A DNA stretch of 64,000 bases from Chitinophagaceae bacterium. GTDB lineage: Bacteria > Bacteroidota > Bacteroidia > Chitinophagales > Chitinophagaceae. The stretch covers positions 62,001 through 126,000 of the forward strand of contig JAMLHL010000013.1 of NCBI GenBank assembly GCA_023957125.1, given 5' to 3'. How positions within the stretch are numbered: the first letter of the stretch is position 1; the number at the start of each line of letters is the position of its first letter. The notes under the pieces were generated by a model. It made no database searches. It was not told the DNA's origin and saw nothing but the letters and a program-made list of their open reading frames with translations. Shown here piece after piece: positions 37,147 to 47,586 of the stretch. The position numbers were made by a program, and so were the translations under genes.

Positions 37147-38490
37147 ATGGGAAAAGCAAAGTTGCTGGCAGTCATTTGTATCGGGATATTAACCGGCAAT
37201 ATGGCTGTCGCACAGGAAACATTAACCCTGCAACAAGCTTTACGATTTGCGATTGAACACAAGGCTGAAGCGCAGAAGGCAAGACTGGAGTTAGAGAATG
37301 CACAATACCTCATTGACGAAGTGAGAGGCAGCGCTATGCCCCAGGTAAACGGCTCGGGCAATCTTACTTACAATGCTATGCTTCAAAAAGTAGCATTACC
37401 CGGCGAACTGCTTGGGACGCCGGGCAAAACATTAACGGTGGCCATGGGGCAGCCCTGGCAGTCCACCGCTACATTAAATGTGAGCCAGCAGATCTTCAAC
37501 CAGGCTATCTTCACCGGTTTGAAAGCGGCAAAAACAACCCGTGAGTTTTACCAGGTCAACAATACACTTACGGATGAGCAATTGATAGAAAAAGTTGCGG
37601 ACGCCTACTACCAGGTTTTTCAATTGCAACAACAACTGCAAACCATTCAAACCAACCTGGACAACACCATTAAAACACAAAAGATTATTGCCGGTTTGGT
37701 GGACGCGGGACTGGCCAAAAAAATAGACCTCGACAGGATCGTGGTGGCCGTGAATAATCTCGAAGCCGGCAAACAGCAAATGGTGAATTCCCTGCAACTT
37801 TCTGAAAATGCGCTGAAGTTTGCCATTGGTATGGAAATAACTAAACCGCTGGTGCTCCCTGCAGAATCATTTGAAGTAAACGCGGCGATCCTTGATGACC
37901 AACCTGATTTTTCCAACAGAACCGAACTAAAACTGCTGAACCTTCAGTCGGATTTACTCAGCTTAAACAAAAAAGCGGCAACAGCAGCCTACTATCCCAC
38001 GCTGTCATTTTCGGGAAACCTGGGTTACCTGGGAATGGGACCTTATATGCCCATTTTTAATAAAAACAGCAACGTAAACTGGTCCGGCTTTTCGGCGTTG
38101 GGCTTAAACCTGAACATACCCATATTCAATGGCAACACCACCCGTGCTAAGGTTAACCAGGCCGATATAGATCTCAGAAAACTGAAAGCAGATATCGCGG
38201 ATACCCGGCTGGGATTGGAACTGGCAAGTGATAATGCCAGGTCTCAAATTAAAAACAGCCTGCTTACCGTAGGCACCAACAGGCGTAATATCTCGCTTGC
38301 AAAAGATGTACTGGACAATACACAAAACAACTATAGAAACGGACTGGCTACCCTGACGGATCTGCTGGATGCTGAAAAAGCTTATGCAGATGCCCAAAAC
38401 AATTTAACCATCTCGCTGCTTAATTATAAAGTGGCGGAAATACAGTTGATAAAAGCCAACGGAAATTTAAAATCACTGCTCAACGAATAA
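37147..38490 (+). CDS. TolC-family outer-membrane efflux protein
   Basis: 447 residues. A signal peptide (ends near MAVAQ) is followed by two OEP repeats rich in long alpha-helices and coiled coils (about 25-220 and 235-447). Family hallmarks include LTLQQALRFAIEHKAEAQKA near the start and GLATLTDLLDAEKAYADAQN near the end. It forms the trimeric outer-membrane channel of a tripartite pump with the next two genes. The gene is the first of the operon, behind operator O2. Confidence 0.94.
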   Translation: MGKAKLLAVICIGILTGNMAVAQETLTLQQALRFAIEHKAEAQKARLELENAQYLIDEVRGSAMPQVNGSGNLTYNAMLQKVALPGELLGTPGKTLTVAMGQPWQSTATLNVSQQIFNQAIFTGLKAAKTTREFYQVNNTLTDEQLIEKVADAYYQVFQLQQQLQTIQTNLDNTIKTQKIIAGLVDAGLAKKIDLDRIVVAVNNLEAGKQQMVNSLQLSENALKFAIGMEITKPLVLPAESFEVNAAILDDQPDFSNRTELKLLNLQSDLLSLNKKAATAAYYPTLSFSGNLGYLGMGPYMPIFNKNSNVNWSGFSALGLNLNIPIFNGNTTRAKVNQADIDLRKLKADIADTRLGLELASDNARSQIKNSLLTVGTNRRNISLAKDVLDNTQNNYRNGLATLTDLLDAEKAYADAQNNLTISLLNYKVAEIQLIKANGNLKSLLNE

Positions 38491-38547
38491 AAACAAACCA
38501 ACGAAACGGTTTTATTCTCCTTCAAAACAACCACAAAATATACAAAA

Positions 38548-39621
38548 ATGAAAAATAAGAAAACCTCTGCTGTCCGGATCATCCTTGCAGTTGTTGCTGT
38601 TGTAGCAGCGCTGGCTGGTATTCAATTCCAGTTAGACAAAAATAAAGCTACCAATAAAGCGGCTACTGATGAAGTGGCAAAACAAAACACCGCGGTATCT
38701 GTTCGTATTGATACCGCCCTGCTCAAAGACGTTGACCTGAGCTACTTAGCCAATGGTACTTTTATCCCCAAACAGGAAGTGATTGTGGGCGCTGAAGCAG
38801 CCGGCAGGATAGCCTCCGTATTGATAAAAGAAGGGGATTTTGTACATGCGGGACAAACTCTGGCGGTGATTGTAGGCGACAAACAGGACGTATCTGTTGC
38901 CAATGCTACTGCAAACCTGAACAATGCCGAAACCGACCTCCGGAGATTTGAAAGTGCTTTCGCAACCGGCGGCGTTACCCGGCAACAGTTGGATGGCGCC
39001 CGTCTTCAATACGAAACGGCTAAAAATAATTTAAGAACTGCACAAATCACGGCAGGCGATGTAGCCATTAAAACTTCAGTAGCTGGTATCGTGAACAGCA
39101 GAAAAATAGAACCCGGCAGTTACGTAAATGCAGGCACGCCGGCTTTTGAGGTGGTAAATATCAGTACACTAAAGTTGAAGGTGAATGTGGATGAGAAAAA
39201 TGTGGGGGCGCTTAAAACGGGGCAAACCGTTGACGTATCGGTAAGCGTACTGCCCGATAAAAAGTTTACCGGGAAAATCACCTTCATCGCACCTAAGGCG
39301 GATGTAAATCTGAATTTCCCCGTCGAAATAGAAATACCCAATCCGAAAAACGAATTACGCGCCGGCATGTACGGTACCGCAAAATTCGGAGAAGGCAGCT
39401 CTGTCCATGCCTTATTAGTGCCCCGTACAGCCTTTGTAGGCAGCGTAAGTGATAATAAGATCTTTGTCGTGAAAGACGGCAAGGCAATTGAAAAGCGGGT
39501 GCAAAGCGGCAGGAACTTCGGCGATTATATTGAGGTATTGTCCGGATTACGCGCAGGCGACCAGGTAATTACCTCCGGGCAGATCAACTTATTCGACCAA
39601 ACCCCGGTACAGGTAATTTAA
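38548..39621 (+). CDS. RND efflux periplasmic adaptor (membrane fusion protein)
   Basis: 357 residues. An N-terminal signal anchor (about 10-27) is followed by a lipoyl/barrel-sandwich half (VIVGAEAAGRIASVLIKEGD), an alpha-hairpin (about 110-165), the second lipoyl half (TAGDVAIKTSVAGIVNSRKI), then beta-barrel and membrane-proximal domains. There is no lipobox cysteine, so it is anchored by a helix rather than a lipid. It bridges the RND pump and TolC, whose genes flank it. The tolC gap is 57 bp. Confidence 0.93.
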   Translation: MKNKKTSAVRIILAVVAVVAALAGIQFQLDKNKATNKAATDEVAKQNTAVSVRIDTALLKDVDLSYLANGTFIPKQEVIVGAEAAGRIASVLIKEGDFVHAGQTLAVIVGDKQDVSVANATANLNNAETDLRRFESAFATGGVTRQQLDGARLQYETAKNNLRTAQITAGDVAIKTSVAGIVNSRKIEPGSYVNAGTPAFEVVNISTLKLKVNVDEKNVGALKTGQTVDVSVSVLPDKKFTGKITFIAPKADVNLNFPVEIEIPNPKNELRAGMYGTAKFGEGSSVHALLVPRTAFVGSVSDNKIFVVKDGKAIEKRVQSGRNFGDYIEVLSGLRAGDQVITSGQINLFDQTPVQVI

Positions 39622-39725
39622 TAACAACGGTAACAATGAAACTTAGCATAATAAATTATTGTACCACAAACGGAATGATAATCTGCGAAGTTCCATCCGA
39701 CCATTAAAAGACAAACAATTAACGG

Positions 39726-42700
39726 ATGAAAATAACTGAAATATCCATTAAACGCCCCAGCTTAATCATCGTATTGTTTATTATACTCACGCTGGGAGGT
39801 ATATTCTCCTATACCCGCCTGGGATATGAACTGGTACCACGGTTTGAAGTAAATGTTCTTACCGTTCAAACCATTTACCCCGGAGCGTCTCCTTCGGAAG
39901 TGGAAAATTCCGTCACTAAAAAATTAGAAGATGCACTGGCCTCGCTGGAAAGCATTAAGAAGATGGAATCCAAGTCCATGGAGAATGTTTCACTGATCAT
40001 GATCACGCTGAATAACGGCGCCGATGTGAACTTTCTTTTAACTGATGCCCAGCGAAAAATAAACGCGGTGCTCAACGACTTACCGGAAGACGTTAAAACG
40101 CCCAGTTTGTCGAAGTTTTCACTTGACGATGTGCCTATCATGAGCCTGGCGGTTACTTCCAATCTTTCCGAAAAAGAGTTGTACGATCTGCTGGACAAAA
40201 AAATACAACCTGTATTTGCCCGTATCAATGGGGTAGCCAAAGTAGATATGATCGGCGGCGAGGAAAGAGAAATCCAGATCAGCGTAGATCCTGTGAAACT
40301 ACAGGGGTACGGGCTGTCTATTACACAGGTGCAGCAGGTGGTGGCAGCGTCGAATCTTGACTTTCCAACCGGGAACGTAAGCACAAGAAATAACCGCACG
40401 ACGATCCGTTTAGCAGGGAAAGTAAATTCTATTGATCAGCTTAGGAACCTGCCGCTGACCACCCCTTCCGGAGCCATCGTGTTTTTAAAGGATGTAGCCG
40501 ATGTTCAGGATGGGATTAAAGAAATAGAAAAAATTGCCCGGGTAGATCAGCAAAATACCATCCTGCTGCAGGTGTTCAAGCAATCTGACGCTAATGCGGT
40601 TGAGGTATCCAAACAGGTACGCACTACTATCGGCCAGGTACAGACAGATTACAAAAACAATGAAGTTCAACTAACGGTAGCGAATGACTCCTCGTTGTTC
40701 ACGCTCAACGCCGCTAATAACGTGATGCACGACTTGATCATTGCTATTATATTAGTAGGCTTGATCATGCTGTTCTTCCTCCATAGTTTGCGCAATGCGG
40801 CCATCACCATGGTTGCTATCCCGCTGTCGTTAATCGCCACCTTCATCGGTTTGTTGCTCATGGGTTACACGCTCAACCTGATGTCGCTGCTTGGGCTGTC
40901 GCTGGTGGTAGGGATATTGGTGGATGACGCCATCGTGGTGATTGAAAACATTCACCGCCACATGGAGATGGGGAAAAACAAGGTGCGCGCGGCTTTTGAT
41001 GGCGCCAAAGAAATCGGTTTTACGGTTTCGGCCATCACCCTTGTAATAGTGGTAGTGTTTTTACCCATTGCCGTGTCCACGGGATTAGTAGCCAATATCC
41101 TCGCGCAGTTTTGTGTAACCGTTATTATCTCCACGCTGCTGTCTTTGCTGGTATCCTTTACCGTTGTACCCTGGCTGTATTCCCGCTTTGGCAAGTTGGA
41201 GATCATCAGCTCCAGGTCTGTCTCCGGGAAATTAATTCATGGTTTCGAAAAAGGACTAACCCAATTCACCCACTGGGTGTCCGGCATCCTGAAATGGTCA
41301 CTTCGTTCCAGGCTCAACAAAGTATTGACCCTCGTAATTGCGATCGTATTATTGTTTGCTTCTTTTTCTTTGGTGAAAAACGGTTATATAGGCACGGATT
41401 TCTTTCCGGGTATAGACAGGGGCGAGTTTTACGTACAGCTTGAATTACCGAAAGACGTTTCCCTGGAAAGAACCAATGCCGTAACGAAGCGGGCAGAAGC
41501 CTATATTGCCGAAAGGCCCGAAGTGAAAGACATGATCACTACGGTCGGTCAGGCATCGGACGGTTTGATATCGGTAGGCGGTTCGCGGTATAAAGCGGAG
41601 ATCCTGGTAAAGTTGAGAAAGGATTACAAAAAAAGTTCTAAGGTGTATTCCGCTGTTTTAAAAAGAGAGCTGGAAAACATATTGGTAGACGCAAAAATCA
41701 AGACGGTTAACGTGGGGATTATGGGTGCGGAACAATCGCCGTTGCAACTGACGATAATCGGACCTAATGTGGAAGACGCCCAGGTTTTTGCAGAAGATGC
41801 CGCAGCGCTGTTGAGAAAAATCCCCGGGGCCACCGGCGTTAAATTAACCTCCGAAGCCGGTAACCCGGAGATCAGGGTGCAGGTGGACCGGGACAAGATG
41901 ACTTCACTGGGATTAAATATCGCTTCAGTAGGCGCCGTAATGCAAACCTCATTTTCGGGTAATACCGATAATAAATACAGGGCGGGAGAAAACGAGTACG
42001 ATATCAATATTAAGTACAACGAATCAGGCAGAGCGGGTATTGACGATGTGAAAAATCTGAAATTCATGAACAACAAGGGAACGCCCATCCTGCTGAGCCA
42101 GTTTGCGGACGTAGCCTACAGTTCGGGGCCCACGCTGCTTGAGCGCAGGGATAAATCCCCTGCAGTATCCGTTCAGGGGCAGGTAATTGGAAGACCCCTC
42201 GGCACGGTAGCCCAGGAATGGGAAGCTGAATTTTCAAAATTGGAAAAGAAACCCGGTGTGGCTTATATCTGGGGAGGCAATATGGAAAACCAGAAAGAAG
42301 GCTTTGGTACCTTAGGGGTTGCACTGATCGCGTCCGTGCTTTTGGTGTACCTGGTGATGGTGGCTTTGTATGATAGTTTTTCTACCCCTTTTATAGTCAT
42401 ATTTTCAGTGCCCTTATCCTTCATCGGCGCCCTGTTATTCCTGGCGTTAGCCAACCAGTCGCTGAACATCTTCACCATATTGGGTATTATTATGCTGATC
42501 GGACTGGTAACCAAAAACGCTATCCTGTTAGTTGATTTCGCCAATCATCGAAAAGCGGAGGGCGACAACACCTTCGACGCTTTGGTTTCGGCTAACCATG
42601 CCCGTTTACGTCCTATCCTGATGACCACCATAGCCATGGTAATCGGCATGACGCCTATTGCGCTTGCTCAGGGCGATGGCGCGGATATGAACCGGGGATT

Positions 42701-42917
42701 GGCAATCGTTATTATAGGCGGTTTGTTGTCTTCCCTGTTTCTCACCCTGGTGATAGTGCCTGTAGTGTACTCCATTTTTGACGGACTGCAACGAAGGATT
42801 GGTAAAAAGAAGAAAACCGACTACACCAAAGAAATGGAGGCGGCCTACATCCCGTTGGAAAATAAGGGAAATCATACGCCGGAATTATCGGAGGTAGCTG
42901 ATTTTTTGGATAATTAA
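39726..42917 (+). CDS. RND-family efflux pump permease (AcrB-like)
   Basis: 1063 residues, the normal length for the family, with twelve membrane helices in two halves and two large periplasmic loops. The proton-relay aspartates lie in GILVDDAIVVIENIHRH in helix 4 of the first half. The second half contains GLVTKNAILLVDFANHRKAE, the usual duplicate. The DD pair and overall pattern fit the hydrophobe/amphiphile group (drug, bile or detergent-like substrates) better than the heavy-metal group, but the substrate is unknown. It is the last gene of the TetR-controlled operon. Confidence 0.95.
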   Translation: MKITEISIKRPSLIIVLFIILTLGGIFSYTRLGYELVPRFEVNVLTVQTIYPGASPSEVENSVTKKLEDALASLESIKKMESKSMENVSLIMITLNNGADVNFLLTDAQRKINAVLNDLPEDVKTPSLSKFSLDDVPIMSLAVTSNLSEKELYDLLDKKIQPVFARINGVAKVDMIGGEEREIQISVDPVKLQGYGLSITQVQQVVAASNLDFPTGNVSTRNNRTTIRLAGKVNSIDQLRNLPLTTPSGAIVFLKDVADVQDGIKEIEKIARVDQQNTILLQVFKQSDANAVEVSKQVRTTIGQVQTDYKNNEVQLTVANDSSLFTLNAANNVMHDLIIAIILVGLIMLFFLHSLRNAAITMVAIPLSLIATFIGLLLMGYTLNLMSLLGLSLVVGILVDDAIVVIENIHRHMEMGKNKVRAAFDGAKEIGFTVSAITLVIVVVFLPIAVSTGLVANILAQFCVTVIISTLLSLLVSFTVVPWLYSRFGKLEIISSRSVSGKLIHGFEKGLTQFTHWVSGILKWSLRSRLNKVLTLVIAIVLLFASFSLVKNGYIGTDFFPGIDRGEFYVQLELPKDVSLERTNAVTKRAEAYIAERPEVKDMITTVGQASDGLISVGGSRYKAEILVKLRKDYKKSSKVYSAVLKRELENILVDAKIKTVNVGIMGAEQSPLQLTIIGPNVEDAQVFAEDAAALLRKIPGATGVKLTSEAGNPEIRVQVDRDKMTSLGLNIASVGAVMQTSFSGNTDNKYRAGENEYDINIKYNESGRAGIDDVKNLKFMNNKGTPILLSQFADVAYSSGPTLLERRDKSPAVSVQGQVIGRPLGTVAQEWEAEFSKLEKKPGVAYIWGGNMENQKEGFGTLGVALIASVLLVYLVMVALYDSFSTPFIVIFSVPLSFIGALLFLALANQSLNIFTILGIIMLIGLVTKNAILLVDFANHRKAEGDNTFDALVSANHARLRPILMTTIAMVIGMTPIALAQGDGADMNRGLAIVIIGGLLSSLFLTLVIVPVVYSIFDGLQRRIGKKKKTDYTKEMEAAYIPLENKGNHTPELSEVADFLDN

Positions 42918-43004
42918 GGGTTAAAGGCTTGTGATTGTTTTTCAGGGAAACTCCGGCTATCCCATCTAAAGTGTTGTACGACTGCCGGAAAGACTTGCCG
43001 GAGC

Positions 43005-43904
43005 TCAGGGCTTCTCAAAAGAATAGAGAAATCCCTCTGCTCCCGGCTTCAGGTCTTCCTGAGATTGCTTTTGCAACACCAGCCAGGTAGCATTTTTGGC
43101 GTCATCCCGAAGGGCGTCTAAAATCAGATAGGTAACGTTTCCCAACCGGTCTATAGCCCGCTTATGATCATGAGCGGTAATCACCATATTTACTTTATGC
43201 TTTTCGAAAAGATCCATTAAAACCAGCAGTTCCTCTACCAGGGGGCTTGTGGAAGCTGTATGATGTTCCCGGAAAAAATTGCTATGGGTAAAGACCACGC
43301 ACCGGTCGTACCGGCTTCGTTGGGTTTCAAGGATACTCTTCAACCAGTTGAGCTGACTTTTCCCCAGCGTGCCGCTTCCGGAATCGAGGCAGATATAGAG
43401 GTCCTTTTTTGCAGGCGTTTGAACGGTAAAATAATAGGTAGAAGAACCAAACAGCCGGGAAAAATACTTCCAGCCGTCGAAATACAATTCGTGATTACCC
43501 ACCATTACAAAGCTTGGCTTCACTAAGGGATCAGGCAAATGATCCTTAAAGCTTTGCTGGTCTCCTTCTCTGCCGGTAGAAATATCGCCTACAAAAACCA
43601 ATGCGCTTATATCGTCCTGTCCGGCTTTCTCCAGGAATTTTAAATAGTTATTGATGGTAGCTGAACTTCCCAAATGAACGTCGCCGGTGATCAATAGTTT
43701 ATAATTTTCCCCGCCCACTATGATGTTTTCAAAAGGATGTTGGGCGTTCCACTCCATGGATTGTGCAAATCGCTTTTCAACGCGATCCGGCGAGTACACA
43801 AGACCCGAAAAGTCGGCTTCCTTCAGACAGGAAGAAAACAAAACAAACACGGGTATCAAAAGCGGGAAAGGGAGCTTCACGAGAGGCGGAAATAATATTT
43901 TCAT
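43005..43904 (-). CDS. Metallophosphoesterase lipoprotein
   Basis: 299 residues. A lipoprotein signal ends in VLFSSC (C26), so it should be anchored in the cell envelope. Motifs of the calcineurin-like phosphoesterase fold are present in order: GDVHLG, GDIS, GNHEL, THSNF and AHDHKR, giving the two-metal site. The substrate is unknown; family members act on nucleotides, phospholipids or proteins. It follows a beta-barrel protein gene by 19 bp on the same strand, so the two are probably one operon. Confidence 0.9.
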   Translation of the reverse strand: MKILFPPLVKLPFPLLIPVFVLFSSCLKEADFSGLVYSPDRVEKRFAQSMEWNAQHPFENIIVGGENYKLLITGDVHLGSSATINNYLKFLEKAGQDDISALVFVGDISTGREGDQQSFKDHLPDPLVKPSFVMVGNHELYFDGWKYFSRLFGSSTYYFTVQTPAKKDLYICLDSGSGTLGKSQLNWLKSILETQRSRYDRCVVFTHSNFFREHHTASTSPLVEELLVLMDLFEKHKVNMVITAHDHKRAIDRLGNVTYLILDALRDDAKNATWLVLQKQSQEDLKPGAEGFLYSFEKP

Positions 43905-43923
43905 AGTCTGTTAAAAAGGTTTT

Positions 43924-44670
43924 TCAGAATTCAATCGCCTTGATTTTTATTCTGTTATCCGGGGTATTGCCTATATCTATTTTATAACCGGCTCTCAGGT
44001 AATACCCGAAATAATTCACTTTGATATTAAAGAGCCCGGACTGCTGATAAACGGCATCAAAATAGATCTTCGATTTTTCCGTGACCCCATATTGGAAATC
44101 TGCAATCAGAAAAGGATTGGTTTCCTGCTCAATCAGAAACTGATCGAAATTGGTTATGGAAGTGTTGATCTCTAACTTAGCGCCAACGGGTTTATGCCAG
44201 GTTAACCTATACATCACGTTAACCGGTTCCCAGAGTGCGTTTTCGGAGTAACCGGTTCCGCTTTTATATTTATTTGTCAGGCTGTACACCCGGGTATTAG
44301 CGCCCAAATCGAAATACCAGCGGTTGCGTTTATGATTAAATAAAATCCCCGCAGTCTGGTCGTTCAAACGGGCAGAAAACGGCGATCTCTGATAGAATAT
44401 ATCCGTGGTAAAAAGAAATTCCTTTATCGTATAATCTTTGGAAACGGATAGTCTAAGGGCATCTAATTTTTTTTCGCGTTCATGAGAAAAAATGGCGCCG
44501 GCGCCGGCAGAGAAATTCCATCCCTTATATTGATAGAAGAACTGTCCCGCAAATTTGGCATATTGCCCGAAAGAAACATAATTGCAGCCCGTGGACAGGG
44601 AAAGATCGGCCGACACCTGGGCCTTAGCCCCAACAGCGATCAGGATTAATACAATGGTCCATTTTAGCAT
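43924..44670 (-). CDS. Hypothetical outer-membrane beta-barrel protein
   Basis: 248 residues. A signal peptide (MLKWTIVLILIAVGAKAQ) is followed by repeated short amphipathic strands rich in aromatic residues, for example FFYQYKGWNFSAGAGAIF and NRWYFDLGANTRVYSL. The C-terminus YYLRAGYKIDIGN fits a late barrel strand, though it ends RIKIKAIEF. The family is not recognised; the pattern suggests a small barrel in the outer membrane. It sits directly upstream of the metallophosphoesterase lipoprotein gene. The 44671-45053 gap beyond its start holds only the paired palindromes and no other clear signal. Confidence 0.65.
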   Translation of the reverse strand: MLKWTIVLILIAVGAKAQVSADLSLSTGCNYVSFGQYAKFAGQFFYQYKGWNFSAGAGAIFSHEREKKLDALRLSVSKDYTIKEFLFTTDIFYQRSPFSARLNDQTAGILFNHKRNRWYFDLGANTRVYSLTNKYKSGTGYSENALWEPVNVMYRLTWHKPVGAKLEINTSITNFDQFLIEQETNPFLIADFQYGVTEKSKIYFDAVYQQSGLFNIKVNYFGYYLRAGYKIDIGNTPDNRIKIKAIEF

Positions 44671-44780
44671 AGGTTTATTATAACGGAATTGAAGCCGGAT
44701 TATTTCAGGGAAACTACAGCACCATAACCGTCAATTTTTTTCGTTCAGCGTCCGGTAAATCTTTTTCACCCTTGCTTCAT

Positions 44781-44804
44781 GTGGGCGGTGGAGACACCGC
44801 CCAC
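44781..44804. repeat. 24-bp palindrome, 10-4-10 type (copy A)
   Basis: Arms GTGGGCGGTG (44781-44790) and CACCGCCCAC (44795-44804) pair perfectly around the loop GAGA. It is 11 bp from copy B, which lies in the opposite orientation. Confidence 0.75.
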
Positions 44805-44815
44805 GGCTGGCTGCC

Positions 44816-44839
44816 CCGGTTGGTGTCTCCACCAACCGG
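44816..44839. repeat. 24-bp palindrome, 10-4-10 type (copy B, inverted)
   Basis: Arms CCGGTTGGTG (44816-44825) and CACCAACCGG (44830-44839) pair perfectly around TCTC. On the other strand the loop reads GAGA as in copy A, while the outer stem pairs differ but stay matched. Confidence 0.75.
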
Positions 44840-45053
44840 CGACAATTGTAAAAGCACCCACCATATCCACTAACATTTTTTAAGACACAAATATTCTATT
44901 TTTTGAGATAGCCATTCCCACAGATGTTTTTTCTATCATCCATACATAGAAAGATGCTTTTGCAGGCCTCATCCGGTGACGCTTTGCATAAGCCGGGTTT
45001 CATTATCTTCGTCTTTTCCGTCGTTTTTTCTTAAAAAATTCATCCTTTTTGTT

Positions 45054-46340
45054 ATGAAAAAATATTCCGTTTTTTCCTTTCTGCTATTTCTTTCCTTCTC
45101 TGTATCCGCTCAAAAGATGGATAGGATGATCAAGGTCAAAAAGGTCAGCGCCATAGAAAAGACCTTAGCCGCTGATGAAATGGAGGGGCGGGGGCTGTTT
45201 ACCCCGGGCATTGACAAGGCGGCGGATTATATAGCGAAGTCCTTTAAAAAATCGAGACTGCAACCCGTCTCCGATTCTGCCGGCTATTTCCAGGAATTCA
45301 GCCTGGTCAGTACTATTCAAACTGCGGCGGAAGGAAATATAAACGGACAGCCAATCAACGATGAAAATATTATCGCTTTCACCTCACAGGAATCCCTAAC
45401 CGTAAATGAACTCTCCGGCTTTGAAGTGGTAAAAATTAATGGCGGCGACCAATTATTCAATACGGCTTACCGGTATATCATGTCGGGGAAAAGCTATATA
45501 GTATGGGTGGATAACACCTACGGCGCCGCCTTCCAAAACCTGAACCGGCTCAAAAGAGAGCGCTTCAGATCGGACCATAGCGTCGTTTTTATATTAACCG
45601 ATCAATCGCCCGTCCACTATAGTTTCACCATTACCCACAGGGTAACAGAGAAAAAGCTCAAAAATGTAGTCGGGCTTTTACCGGGAAAAAGTAAAAAAGA
45701 GGAATACGTCATCTTTTCCGGGCACTACGATCACCTTGGAATTGGCGAGCCCGACGCAAAAGGCGATTCTGTTTATAACGGCGCCAATGACGATGCGTCG
45801 GGTACCACGGCCGTAATGATGCTGGCAAGGTATTTTTCAAAACTGAAAAATAACGAACGGACGCTCGTCTTTGCCGCTTTCACGGCAGAGGAAACGGGCG
45901 GTTTCGGGTCGCAGTATTTCTCCCAACAGTTCGATCCCGAAAAGGTAATGGCGATGTTCAATATTGAAATGATCGGTACCGACAGCAAGTGGGGGGCAAA
46001 CTCAGCTTATATCACGGGTTACGAAAAAACGGATATGGGTGAAATATTAGAAAAAAATCTCGAAGGAACTTCCTTCAAATTTCACCCCGATCCCTACCCC
46101 GACCAACAATTATTTTATCGTTCGGATAACGCCACATTAGCCCTGTTAGGCGTTCCCGCGCACACTATTTCCACTTCCAAAATGGACAGTGAGCCCTATT
46201 ATCATACGCCCGGCGATGAAGTATCAACCCTGGATCTTAAAAATATGACAGAGATAATAAAGGCTATCGCCTTAAGCGCCGCAAGCATCGTAAGCGGGAA
46301 GGATACGCCTTCAAGAGTGGATGTTTCGTCTCTGAGATAA
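45054..46340 (+). CDS. Secreted M28-family metallopeptidase
   Basis: About 428 residues from the ATG at 45054, which begins the signal peptide MKKYSVFSFLLFLSFSVSAQ; the longer frame from 44976 has no signal-like start. Zinc ligands are visible in FSGHYDHLGIG, NGANDDASGTTAVMML, FTAEETGGFG, FNIEMIG and the final histidine in YYHTPGDEVSTLD. It lacks the PDZ domain of the other M28 protein at 30-31.7 kb and is shorter. It should be a periplasmic aminopeptidase. A small hairpin (46337-46355) covers its stop codon. Confidence 0.9.
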   Translation: MKKYSVFSFLLFLSFSVSAQKMDRMIKVKKVSAIEKTLAADEMEGRGLFTPGIDKAADYIAKSFKKSRLQPVSDSAGYFQEFSLVSTIQTAAEGNINGQPINDENIIAFTSQESLTVNELSGFEVVKINGGDQLFNTAYRYIMSGKSYIVWVDNTYGAAFQNLNRLKRERFRSDHSVVFILTDQSPVHYSFTITHRVTEKKLKNVVGLLPGKSKKEEYVIFSGHYDHLGIGEPDAKGDSVYNGANDDASGTTAVMMLARYFSKLKNNERTLVFAAFTAEETGGFGSQYFSQQFDPEKVMAMFNIEMIGTDSKWGANSAYITGYEKTDMGEILEKNLEGTSFKFHPDPYPDQQLFYRSDNATLALLGVPAHTISTSKMDSEPYYHTPGDEVSTLDLKNMTEIIKAIALSAASIVSGKDTPSRVDVSSLR

Positions 46341-46401
46341 AGATTGTTTATCTTAGAAGTCTTGTCAATAAATATTTTCAACAACAACTCAACCAGTTGC
46401 C

Positions 46402-47586
46402 ATGAGTGAGCTACCCAATACCGGTTTATCCGGAGGTATGCAATACCAGTTGCAGATTTACGTCAAAGGAATGCAGCAAATCAAACCGCAGATCCCCGTT
46501 TCCTTTGATGAACTGGAGAAGAAGGCCAAGGAAGCGCTTTCGCCGGAGGCTTTCGGCTATGTTGCGGGAAGCGCCGGTTCGGAAATCACTACGGAAAATA
46601 ACACTGCAGTTTTTAACCGTTGGCAGATCGTACCCCGGATGCTGGGAGACGTGTCTGCCAGGGACGTCTCCACCGAATTGTTTGGGGTAAAATTACCCTT
46701 TCCGGTATTGCTTGCACCGATCGGGGTGTTGTCCATCGTTCATCCCGATGCTGAATTGGCTGTTGCACGTGCGGCAAAAGACCTTCATGTACCCCAGATC
46801 GTTAGTACGGTATCTTCTCAAACCCTCGAAGCCATTGGGGAAGCAAACGGAGACAATCCGCATTGGTTTCAATTGTACTGGGGCCGTAATAAAGAATTTA
46901 CCCGGAGCCTGATCCACCGGGCGGAAAAAGCCGGTTATTCGGCTATCGTGGTAACCCTGGACACCCGGATCTTTGCCTGGCGGGAAAGAGATATCGCCAA
47001 TGCCTACCTGCCATTTTTATATAATGAAGGACTGGCCAACTATTTGTCTGATCCCGTCTTTCTCGAAGCTATAGGTGATCCCGCAGCCGACCGGATGAAG
47101 ACCCTGTTGTATTTTGCACATTGTTTCTCCAACCCTTCCTCTGCCTGGGAGAATCTTTCTGAAATAAGAGAAAGCACCCGGCTGCCCGTTTTGGTTAAGG
47201 GCATTCAACATCCCGACGACGCCCGCATGGCCATAGACCAGGGTATGGACGGCATTATTGTGTCCAATCATGGTGGACGGCAGATGGATGGCGCCATCGG
47301 CGCTTTGGATACGCTTGCCGGCATCACAAAAGCGGTAGGGCATAAAACCACGGTTTTATTCGACAGCGGGATCCGGCGTGGAGCCGACGTTTTTAAAGCC
47401 ATGGCTTTAGGCGCTAAGGCTGTTCTGCTGGGCCGGCCCTATGTGTACGGGTTAGCCTTAGGAGGTGAAAACGGGGTAAAAGAAGTGACCGGAAATTTAC
47501 TCGCCGATATAGACCTCTGTTTAGGCCTTGCGGGCTGCAATTCCTGGCAGGAAGCCACAAGAGAGCATTTGCATAGGGTGGTGTAA
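46402..47586 (+). CDS. lldD: FMN-dependent alpha-hydroxyacid dehydrogenase (L-lactate dehydrogenase type)
   Basis: 394 residues. The TIM-barrel family oxidises alpha-hydroxyacids to keto acids with FMN. The active-site motif SNHGGRQMDGAIGALDTL holds the catalytic histidine and arginine; FDSGIRRGADVFKAMALGAK binds the FMN phosphate; and YVAGSAGSE lies in the N-terminal part. It is a soluble or membrane-peripheral enzyme without a signal peptide. Lactate is the commonest substrate, but glycolate or mandelate are possible. The gene is single and ends immediately at the first 122-bp repeat, which begins in its stop codon. Confidence 0.85.
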   Translation: MSELPNTGLSGGMQYQLQIYVKGMQQIKPQIPVSFDELEKKAKEALSPEAFGYVAGSAGSEITTENNTAVFNRWQIVPRMLGDVSARDVSTELFGVKLPFPVLLAPIGVLSIVHPDAELAVARAAKDLHVPQIVSTVSSQTLEAIGEANGDNPHWFQLYWGRNKEFTRSLIHRAEKAGYSAIVVTLDTRIFAWRERDIANAYLPFLYNEGLANYLSDPVFLEAIGDPAADRMKTLLYFAHCFSNPSSAWENLSEIRESTRLPVLVKGIQHPDDARMAIDQGMDGIIVSNHGGRQMDGAIGALDTLAGITKAVGHKTTVLFDSGIRRGADVFKAMALGAKAVLLGRPYVYGLALGGENGVKEVTGNLLADIDLCLGLAGCNSWQEATREHLHRVV